A stretch of DNA of 6,225 bases, from positions 1 to 6,225 of the forward strand of contig JAEENZ010000074.1 of the NCBI GenBank assembly GCA_016283985.1. Direction: 5' to 3'. Position 1 is the first letter of the stretch, and each line of letters opens with the position of its first letter. Shown here piece after piece: positions 1-5,243 of the stretch. The stretch comes from Bacteroidales bacterium (GTDB lineage Bacteria > Bacteroidota > Bacteroidia > Bacteroidales > UBA932). The notes under the pieces were generated by a model. The model was not told the origin of the DNA, searched no databases, and saw only the letters and a program-made list of their open reading frames with translations. The translations under genes and the position numbers were made by a program.

Positions 1-18
1 AACACATAAATAAAAGAT

Positions 19-441
19 TTAAATATGCCCACCCCCCTGAGCGCGAAGTTCTTCGTCCACTTTGTCTTTCTCGGCCATGAGAAGGTCCAGGAGCCAGTCT
101 TTCTGCTCGTCTACGAGGCCGAGGTCCCGGCAGGCGCTTTCGTAGCGGCCCAGGACGGCTTCCTGGTAGCGGTGATATACCATCGACTTGCGGATTTCGT
201 CTTCGATGGTCTCGTGCTCGATCTCGTAACTGTCTTTGTAGTAATCCTTATACACCTTCTCCGAGGTATACTGGATGCAGAAGAAGAACAGGCCGGAGGC
301 CAGGATCACTATGCCGAGGATCCCCACGATGAGCGGCACTCTCTGGATGAGGCCCAGCATGCCCAGCGTGGCTCCGATAAGGAATATTGCAAGCGCAATC
401 AGTTCGTTGCGGTGGTTCTTATAAATTGAGGATATCTTCAT
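19..441 (-). CDS. Small two-helix membrane protein of unknown function
   Basis: A 140-residue protein I do not recognise as a named family. It has a short basic N-terminus (Lys/Arg/His at 2-11), two hydrophobic segments at about 13-32 and 36-58 separated by a tight turn (QRVP), then a highly charged, probably helical cytoplasmic tail at 60-135 rich in Glu, Asp, Lys and Tyr, ending GGGHI. This predicts a helical hairpin in the inner membrane with both termini in the cytoplasm (inference). There is no signal peptidase site, lipobox or enzyme motif. The ATG at 441 lies inside the end of the upstream gene, giving a 23-bp overlap in another frame, which suggests coupled translation as the last visible gene of the operon. 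The next Met (28) falls inside the first helix, so the 441 start is preferred. Its job might be to partner the upstream sensor-like membrane protein, but only position supports that. Confidence 0.8.
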   Translation of the reverse strand: MKISSIYKNHRNELIALAIFLIGATLGMLGLIQRVPLIVGILGIVILASGLFFFCIQYTSEKVYKDYYKDSYEIEHETIEDEIRKSMVYHRYQEAVLGRYESACRDLGLVDEQKDWLLDLLMAEKDKVDEELRAQGGGHI

Positions 442-1759
442 AGCCGGTCAGTTTGTTGGTGGTTCGGTTCTGCAGTATCTTGATCTTGTAGTTGTTTTCG
501 GATTCCTTGGCCTCCATGGCCTTCTGGAAGGCCCTGCGTGCGGCCAGCGCCTGGCTGTTCTTGGCGCGCATCTCGTCCAGGTTCTGCCTCAGCTGCCACT
601 GGCTGAGCAGTATGGCGAAAAACGCGATGGCGAACATCACCAGGAAGCCTATCAGTATGGTCATCTGGTTCTGAGCCTTGAGCCTCGCGGCCTCCGCACG
701 GAGCCTGGCGTTGTTCATCTCGGCATCCAGGATGGCCATGTCTTCGTTCTGTACCTTTATATATATAGAGTCTTTTTCGCTCATGAGCGAATTGAGTTCT
801 CCGTACGCCGGGCCGAAAGCACCCATCTCCGCGTAGATGCCGTGTTTGTGGGAATGGCGGTCGCGGGCTGTGCCGAGAGAATCCGCTCGGGCGAGGGCTT
901 CGGCGAACAGGCCCTTGGAGCGAAGGTAAACCACGTCCAGGCCGCAGCGTTCGTCGCCTTCTGTCTGCACTTCGTAGAGGGGATCTTCCATCAGGGCATC
1001 GTAGCATGCCCAGAAGTTCTGCCAGTCTCCTTTAGCATTATATAGGTACGCGCGCGTCATGCGCGTCTTGATGCGGAGCGAGGGGAAGAACTCCTGATAG
1101 GCCTCCGCTTTTACGCAGTTGGCCTCGGCTTCGGCGAAGTCGCCTGTCTTGATCTGTTCCTGCGCGATGAGAATCAGCAGGTTCGGCAGTTCCTGCTCTG
1201 CGCGGGCTTCCTTACAATACCCAGCAGCAGTCTCGAAATTGCGTATGGCCAGGTAGGAGTTGGTGCGGTAGCTCTGGATGAGCCCGATGATGCGGTGGGA
1301 GTACATCGCCCCGAGGGGCATTTTCAGCTTGTCTGCGCGGCGCCCCATGTCCCGGGCTTCGAGCATGGCATCGGATGCCCGTCCGATATGGATGAGGTAC
1401 TGGCAGTATTCGTGGATGACGGAGAAGTAGAAGGGGCGCGCATCCGCATGTCCGCGTACCAGTTCCTTGATTTCCGCCACGGTCTCGTCCATGCGCTCAT
1501 AATCGCCCTGGGCGAAACGCACGGGCATCTCCAGCGAAAGTCCCAGGCACTTGTAGCGGAAGCTTTCCCGCTGCACGCCGGCCTGGTAGATGGAATCCGC
1601 CAGCGCAAGGTTCGCGGGGTTGTACATCTGCATGCGCCCGTAGGCATAGCGCTGGAACACGGCATCGTCCACCTTAAGGCGGTTGACTATCTGTGCCCCG
1701 GCAAGGACCGGGAGCAGCAGAAAGGCTGCAAGCAGGATGTATCTCCGGAGCCGGGCCAT
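419..1759 (-). CDS. Periplasmic TPR-like helical-repeat protein with C-terminal TM, lacking a kinase domain
   Basis: A 446-residue protein. Residues 1-22 form a signal peptide (basic MARLRR, Leu/Ala-rich core, AGA before Gln23; no Cys, so not a lipoprotein). Residues 30-340 are alpha-helical with degenerate TPR-like repeats (for example around 165-245, with the pattern TGDFAEAEANC). A charged, Ala-rich coiled-coil-like stretch at 335-365 leads into one TM helix at about 366-386, and about 60 cytoplasmic residues follow (387-446), again coiled-coil-like. This is the layout of Bacteroidota TPR sensor kinases, and of the kinase in this same operon, but the protein stops where HisKA should start. 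No phospho-acceptor His, ATPase or DNA-binding domain is present. It starts 4 bp after lgt and overlaps the next gene by 23 bp. Likely an inner-membrane sensor or scaffold facing the periplasm; its ligand and partner are unknown. The tail's resemblance to HisKA is treated as a separate finding. Confidence 0.85.
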   Translation of the reverse strand: MARLRRYILLAAFLLLPVLAGAQIVNRLKVDDAVFQRYAYGRMQMYNPANLALADSIYQAGVQRESFRYKCLGLSLEMPVRFAQGDYERMDETVAEIKELVRGHADARPFYFSVIHEYCQYLIHIGRASDAMLEARDMGRRADKLKMPLGAMYSHRIIGLIQSYRTNSYLAIRNFETAAGYCKEARAEQELPNLLILIAQEQIKTGDFAEAEANCVKAEAYQEFFPSLRIKTRMTRAYLYNAKGDWQNFWACYDALMEDPLYEVQTEGDERCGLDVVYLRSKGLFAEALARADSLGTARDRHSHKHGIYAEMGAFGPAYGELNSLMSEKDSIYIKVQNEDMAILDAEMNNARLRAEAARLKAQNQMTILIGFLVMFAIAFFAILLSQWQLRQNLDEMRAKNSQALAARRAFQKAMEAKESENNYKIKILQNRTTNKLTGYEDILNL

Positions 1760-1763
1760 AGAC

Positions 1764-2651
1764 TTATTCGGCTATGGAATGTGCCACTGGTTTGCTGTCC
1801 TTAGGCTTCTTTGCCGGGGGAGCGGGAGGCGTGGCGGCAGCCGGTACCTTTTTCATATATGCATATATGAGGATGGCGAAGCCCGCCACGATGAACGGTA
1901 TGCTGAGCCACTGGCCCATGTCCAGTGCCATGTTGTTTTCGAATTCCACCTGAGGTTCCTTGATGAACTCGATTATGAAACGCATGCCGAAGCAGCCGAT
2001 CAGGAACGCGCCGAAGAAAAAGCCGCGGTAGCTGCGGTCCAGCTTCTTCCAGTAGTGCCAGATTAGATAAAGCCCAAGGATAAGGTATGACAGCGCCTCA
2101 TAGAGCTGCGTGGGATGCTTGGGCTCGGTCTCCCCGTTTCTTTCGAAAATGATACCCCAGGGGAGCGATGTTACATTTCCATAAATCTCTGAATTAAACA
2201 GGTTGCCAAGGCGGATGAAGCATCCAGCGAATGCCACGGTGATGCAGAGACGGTCCATTATCCACAGGAAATCAAAACCGTTGGGCTTGCCGTATTTGCT
2301 TGAAAACCACCACATTCCGAGCAGCAGGGCAATGGCTCCGCCATGGCTGGCGAGGCCGCCCTTCCAAGGCTGGAATATCTCCCAGAACCCATGCCACGAG
2401 CCGAAATAGTAGTCCGGCTGGTAGAATATGCAGTGCCCGAGGCGGGCGCCCACGATGGTGCAGATAAGCAGGGTGTAGAGCAGGGGATCGAGTATCTCTT
2501 CCTTGACGCCCTCCCGGCGGCAGTACCAGCGGAAGATGTACCATCCGAGGATGAACCCGGAGATGAACAGCAGGCCGTACCAGCGTACCTGCAGGCCCCA
2601 GAGATGGAATATCACCGGGTCCACGTTCCAATGAATGGCAAGTTGTATCAT
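1764..2651 (-). CDS. lgt: Phosphatidylglycerol--prolipoprotein diacylglyceryl transferase (Lgt)
   Basis: Lgt moves the diacylglyceryl group of phosphatidylglycerol onto the lipobox cysteine of prolipoproteins, the first step of lipoprotein maturation in the inner membrane. The 295-residue product is of normal family length and has about seven hydrophobic segments. Visible family residues include Arg24-Tyr25 near the N-terminus, His103 in GGLASHGG, the Lgt signature at 143-158 (Arg147, Asn150, Glu155, Gly158 in FIRLGNLFNSEIYG), HPTQLYEA at 179-186, and Arg224/Glu228 in GMRFIIEF. These correspond to essential E. coli residues such as His103, Arg143 and Arg239 (family knowledge, aligned by eye). 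The C-terminus carries a Pro/Ala/Lys-rich tail (about 268-295) that looks unstructured. The start codon overlaps the receiver gene's stop as ATGA, so translation is probably coupled. The gene sits inside a signalling operon, although no neighbour here has a lipobox. Confidence 0.97.
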   Translation of the reverse strand: MIQLAIHWNVDPVIFHLWGLQVRWYGLLFISGFILGWYIFRWYCRREGVKEEILDPLLYTLLICTIVGARLGHCIFYQPDYYFGSWHGFWEIFQPWKGGLASHGGAIALLLGMWWFSSKYGKPNGFDFLWIMDRLCITVAFAGCFIRLGNLFNSEIYGNVTSLPWGIIFERNGETEPKHPTQLYEALSYLILGLYLIWHYWKKLDRSYRGFFFGAFLIGCFGMRFIIEFIKEPQVEFENNMALDMGQWLSIPFIVAGFAILIYAYMKKVPAAATPPAPPAKKPKDSKPVAHSIAE

Positions 2652-3067
2652 TTCTCAGCGTTTGCTACCAGTTGAATCTGTGTGATTACGCATGTGAGAA
2701 GCTTCTCCATGATTATCGGCTTCATAATGAAGTCGTTCGCCCCGGCGTTGAAACCTTTAACGATATCTTCGTTGGAGTTGAGGGCCGAGAGTATCACTAT
2801 GCGTATGCCGGCGGTCTCAGGATTGGAGCGCAGTTGCCTAAGCACCTCGAATCCATCCACTCCGGGCATCATCAGGTCCAGGAGGATAAGATCGGGCTTT
2901 TCAGCTGCAACTGCATCCAGTGCCTGCTGGCCTCCGCTGGCCGTGCGCATGCGGAACTTGAAACGGGAAAGCATCTTCTGGACAAGCAGGAGGTTCAGGG
3001 GTATGTCGTCTACCGCGAGAACGTTGTACTTGGAATAATCGTGGTCTTGAGCGTAAAGGGGAGTCAT
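2648..3067 (-). CDS. Single-domain response regulator (CheY-like receiver)
   Basis: A 139-residue protein made almost only of a receiver domain (about 15-135). Receiver residues are all present: the acidic pair Asp20-Asp21 (LAVDD), phospho-acceptor Asp64 (LLDLMMPG), switch Ser94 (ILSA), Phe113 at the aromatic switch position, and Lys116 (IMKP). There is no output domain, so it must act by protein contact, as a relay intermediate, or as a phosphate sink. It begins 3 bp after the kinase gene and in the same frame, with only TAA and one codon between them; its first 15 residues (MTPLYAQDHDYSKYN) look like a linker. It is almost surely the partner of the upstream kinase. It ends in an ATGA overlap with lgt. 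Alternative view: it is the detached receiver of a former hybrid kinase. Confidence 0.95.
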   Translation of the reverse strand: MTPLYAQDHDYSKYNVLAVDDIPLNLLLVQKMLSRFKFRMRTASGGQQALDAVAAEKPDLILLDLMMPGVDGFEVLRQLRSNPETAGIRIVILSALNSNEDIVKGFNAGANDFIMKPIIMEKLLTCVITQIQLVANAEK

Positions 3068-3073
3068 ATCTTA
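3065..3073 (-). other. In-frame kinase/receiver junction with a single TAA
   Basis: Read on the minus strand, the junction is ATT TAA GAT ATG: the kinase stop, one Asp codon, then the receiver's ATG, all in one frame. Without the TAA, the two genes would encode one protein of about 790 residues with the order sensor-TM-HisKA-HATPase-receiver, the usual hybrid kinase layout. This is directly visible; its evolutionary or translational meaning is inference. Confidence 0.9.
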
Positions 3074-5020
3074 AATGTTTTGTTGCGGTAAAGTATCGGG
3101 CAGCACGAGCACGAAGCGGGCTCCGCCGGTATAGGAAGTGTCGAGGTACACGCGGCCGTTCATCTTGCCGGCGATGTCCCGGCAGATGCTGAGGCCCAAG
3201 CCTGTGCCCTGTACGAATTCGTTCAGCTTGGTGAAGCGGTTGAAGATGGCCTCCGCCTGGTCCGGAGGTATTCCGGGGCCGGTATCGGTCACCCAGAAGG
3301 TCACCTCGCCGGGATTCTCTTTCAGTGAGCATCCTAGTTTGATCTCGCCTTTGGTGGTGTGCTTGCAGGAATTGGTAAGGAGGTTGATGAGTATCTGCTG
3401 CACGCGGCGGGGATCGGTGCGGAACATGTGCTGGCCCTCGAACTGGGGCACGTAGGTCATGGTAACGCCCGGCTGCAGGCGGTGTTCAGCGCTGCTGATG
3501 GCGGACTGGCAGATGAATCCGGCTTCGCCGTCCTCGAAGGTGATGCGGTAGTTGCCGCTGTCCATGGCGGTGGTGTTGAGGATGTCGTCCAGCAGCATGG
3601 TCAGCATCTTGGTGTTGTTGATTATATGGTTGGAGAATTCATCCTTTTCTTCCGGGCTGAAACTGCCGTCCGGCAGGCTCAGCAGCTGGCTGAATCCCAC
3701 GATGGCGTTCAGCGGAGTGCGCACCTCGTGGCTCATGTTCTGCACGAAACGGGTCTTTGCCGCGTTCGCGAGCTCGGCTTTTTCGTGGGCTTCCCGCAGA
3801 GTCTTGTTTTTCTTCCGGAGTGTGCGCAGGTGGATGGTGAGGAAGGTGATGATGGCCATGAGGAGGATGGTGAGAAGTATCATCACCAGGCGTGTCACGT
3901 TCAGCACCTCTTCCGATTTGTTGGCAAGTTCCTTCTGCAGTTCGTTATTGCCCAGGCGGGCGTCCAGCTCGGCAATCTTGGAATGGTTGGCATCGGCCAG
4001 CTGTCTTTCGAACTTCTGCACCAGAAGGCGCTCGATTTCAAAGCCCTGTTCCTTGTAGCCATAGACCTCCGCCACATTGGCGAGATACTTGATCTCACGT
4101 ACCGTGGCAACTGAAAGGCTGTTGATTACATTGGCATCGAAACGGCCCTCCATGATTGCGTCCAGGGTTTCGAACGTCAGAGGAGCGGTTTCGCTTATGG
4201 TGCCGATCTGGGGATCCGACAGGCAGTAGTCCCTGTAGTGCCTGTAGTTGGTGGCATCTTTCTCGTATGCTGCTATCTTGGCAAGATGGTAGGTGCACCG
4301 GAGAGAATCCAGATGCAGGGCTGATGTCTTAACTGCTTTATGGATATTGATCTTTAATGAGTCCGACCCGATATTATAGGTTTCGGCAAGGTCGCAGTAA
4401 AGGCGGGCTCCGCTCTGACGCCGGATGATTGGATCCTTGGACTCTTCAAATATCCTGATTGCTTTCAGGATGTAGGATTTGGCGTTGATGTAGTCGCCCT
4501 GCGCGACATACAGGCTCACCATATAGCGCTGGCTCATCCACACCCCGTATGGCTCATTCCGCTTGGTGGCGTCCAGCTGGAGCTCCTGCACCAACTCCAT
4601 GGTGCGCAGCAATTTGTTATGGTTGTAAAAATAGTTCTGGGCTATCTCGTATGCATAGTAATAGTATTGCGGAAAATGGAACCTGTCGGCTACTTCCTTC
4701 AGGTTTTCCATGTACTCCTCAATCTTTCTGTCCTGCTCCTCCGTGGTGTATGTGTCGGTAGGAATGCTCCTGGATGCGTTTTTGAGACGCTCGACATAAT
4801 AGAGTGTCTGGGCTTTCTTGTCGTCTTTGGTGATAGCCGTGCGAAGTAGCGCGTTGTTCACCTCTTCGAACCCTTCCTTGCCCACAAGCAGCTCCGCTTC
4901 TTTGAAATACTTGTAGCATTCGTCGTCGATGGCATATGGGTTGTTCTGGGCAGCAAGGGGCAGCATGGTGCCCGGGATGCTGCTCAGGGCAAGGAGTATG
5001 ATGGTTACAGTTTTACGCAT
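3071..5020 (-). CDS. Sensor histidine kinase with periplasmic TPR-like sensor
   Basis: A 649-residue membrane kinase. Residues 1-25 are a signal peptide (MRKTVTIILLAL..., probable cleavage after LAAQ; no lipobox Cys). A periplasmic helical, TPR-like sensor spans about 30-350, a helical stretch 335-375 leads to a TM helix at about 376-397, and a short coiled linker (398-422) joins HisKA. The H-box is MSHEVRTPLNAIVGF with phospho-accepting His431. The ATPase domain (about 530-640) has an N-box at 543-554 (Asn546 and Asn550), G1 DTGPGIP (579-585), F-box around Phe593/Phe596 and G2 GTGLGLSI (605-612). It should autophosphorylate His431 and pass phosphate to Asp64 of the receiver encoded 3 bp downstream. 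The start is set at 5020 because it gives a clean signal peptide and lies just after a -7 box; a longer reading frame to 5425 would cross the tRNA antisense. The signal sensed is unknown. Confidence 0.95.
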   Translation of the reverse strand: MRKTVTIILLALSSIPGTMLPLAAQNNPYAIDDECYKYFKEAELLVGKEGFEEVNNALLRTAITKDDKKAQTLYYVERLKNASRSIPTDTYTTEEQDRKIEEYMENLKEVADRFHFPQYYYYAYEIAQNYFYNHNKLLRTMELVQELQLDATKRNEPYGVWMSQRYMVSLYVAQGDYINAKSYILKAIRIFEESKDPIIRRQSGARLYCDLAETYNIGSDSLKINIHKAVKTSALHLDSLRCTYHLAKIAAYEKDATNYRHYRDYCLSDPQIGTISETAPLTFETLDAIMEGRFDANVINSLSVATVREIKYLANVAEVYGYKEQGFEIERLLVQKFERQLADANHSKIAELDARLGNNELQKELANKSEEVLNVTRLVMILLTILLMAIITFLTIHLRTLRKKNKTLREAHEKAELANAAKTRFVQNMSHEVRTPLNAIVGFSQLLSLPDGSFSPEEKDEFSNHIINNTKMLTMLLDDILNTTAMDSGNYRITFEDGEAGFICQSAISSAEHRLQPGVTMTYVPQFEGQHMFRTDPRRVQQILINLLTNSCKHTTKGEIKLGCSLKENPGEVTFWVTDTGPGIPPDQAEAIFNRFTKLNEFVQGTGLGLSICRDIAGKMNGRVYLDTSYTGGARFVLVLPDTLPQQNI

Positions 5021-5026
5021 AACCTT

Positions 5027-5058
5027 CAAATATACGCAAAAAAATTTTTTAGTGTAAA
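5027..5058 (-). promoter_or_regulatory. Candidate promoter for the kinase operon
   Basis: On the minus strand, positions 5034-5027 read TATATTTG, a full match to the Bacteroidota -7 consensus TAnnTTTG. Nineteen bases upstream, 5058-5054 read TTTAC, a partial match to the TTTG-type -33 element. An A8 run (5056-5063) and an A7T6 tract (5038-5050) surround these sites and could bend DNA or aid polymerase. The box ends only 6 bp before the ATG at 5020, so transcription would start at or next to the start codon. Confidence 0.6.
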
Positions 5059-5067
5059 AAAAATGTG

Positions 5068-5075
5068 TACCTTTG
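5068..5075 (+). promoter_or_regulatory. Promoter -7 box for tRNA-Val
   Basis: TACCTTTG matches the Bacteroidota -7 consensus TAnnTTTG exactly and lies 10 bp before the mature tRNA's first base, leaving a leader of a few bases. The -33 element is not clear; the T-run ending TTAG near 5045-5052 is at a suitable distance but matches poorly. The A/T tracts at 5038-5063 are shared with the divergent kinase promoter. Confidence 0.75.
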
Positions 5076-5085
5076 CAGTCCTTTC

Positions 5086-5160
5086 GAGGGTTTAGCTCAG
5101 TTGGTTTAGAGCGCTTGCTTGACAGGCAAGAGGTCACTGGTTCAAATCCAGTAATCCTCA
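5086..5160 (+). tRNA. tRNA-Val (anticodon GAC)
   Basis: The 75-base gene folds as a full cloverleaf. The acceptor stem pairs 5086-5092 (GAGGGTT) with 5153-5159 (AATCCTC), with one G-U pair. The D stem is GCTC/GAGC (5095-5098 with 5109-5112). The anticodon stem CTTGC/GCAAG (5114-5118 with 5126-5130) encloses TTGACAG, placing anticodon GAC at 5121-5123, which reads GUC and GUU valine codons. The T arm is ACTGG-TTCAAAT-CCAGT (5136-5152), and the discriminator is A5160. CCA is not encoded (CAA follows), so it must be added by the CCA-adding enzyme. It has its own promoter box upstream and a hairpin terminator directly downstream, so it appears to be a single-gene unit. Confidence 0.97.
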
Positions 5161-5161
5161 C

Positions 5162-5192
5162 AAAGCGGCAGCCAGGAATGGTTGCCGTTTTT
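5162..5192 (+). terminator. Intrinsic terminator after tRNA-Val
   Basis: A 9-bp stem pairs 5166-5174 (CGGCAGCCA) with 5179-5187 (TGGTTGCCG), with one G-U pair and a GGAA tetraloop of the GNRA type at 5175-5178. A run of five T follows (5188-5192). AAA at 5162-5164 can extend the stem into the T run, so it may also act weakly on the other strand. It separates the tRNA from the downstream efflux gene. Confidence 0.88.
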
Positions 5193-5207
5193 ATTTGTAT
5201 ATGGCGT

Positions 5208-5215
5208 AATATTTG
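5208..5215 (+). promoter_or_regulatory. Weak candidate promoter for the TolC-like gene
   Basis: AATATTTG differs by one base from the TAnnTTTG -7 consensus and would give a leader of roughly 20 bases before the ATG at 5244. No matching -33 element is visible, as the terminator stem occupies that area. A new promoter is expected here because a strong terminator lies just upstream. The AT-rich TAATTTTTTATAT before the ATG probably serves for ribosome loading in place of a Shine-Dalgarno site. Confidence 0.35.
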
Positions 5216-5243
5216 CATAAATTCGCGCCGTAATTTTTTATAT

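Larger units (their letters stand above)
19..5020 (-). other. Predicted five-gene operon (kinase, receiver, lgt, TPR-like protein, small membrane protein)
   Basis: All five genes point the same way with junctions of +3 bp, -4 bp, +4 bp and -23 bp, leaving no room for internal promoters or terminators outside coding DNA. A good -7 box lies just before the first gene and none was seen at inner junctions. No terminator is visible at 1-18, so the unit may extend left; an ATG at 7-5 on the minus strand, 11 bp past the last stop, could start another gene but only two codons are visible. Confidence 0.8.

Noticed and set aside
1..18. Possible start of another minus-strand gene (ATG at 7-5)
   Set aside because: AT-rich DNA precedes it, as at other starts here, but only two codons lie in the window, too little to call a gene.
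757..771. TTTATATATATAGAG run resembling a promoter
   Set aside because: It is inside the TPR-like gene and encodes Asp-Ser-Ile-Tyr-Ile-Lys; it does not match TAnnTTTG on either strand.
1854..1869. Perfect 16-base palindrome CATATATGCATATATG
   Set aside because: It lies inside lgt and encodes part of Ile-Tyr-Ala-Tyr-Met; the AT/TA-repeat codons explain it, and no promoter or gene start is near.
2901..3332. A 143-codon minus-strand frame spanning the kinase end and receiver start
   Set aside because: It is an alternative frame of two well-supported genes and is very Arg/Pro-rich, as expected from off-frame reading.
3359..4114. A 251-codon plus-strand frame opposite the kinase
   Set aside because: The minus strand here encodes HisKA and HATPase domains with all motifs intact; the plus frame has no domain or signal.
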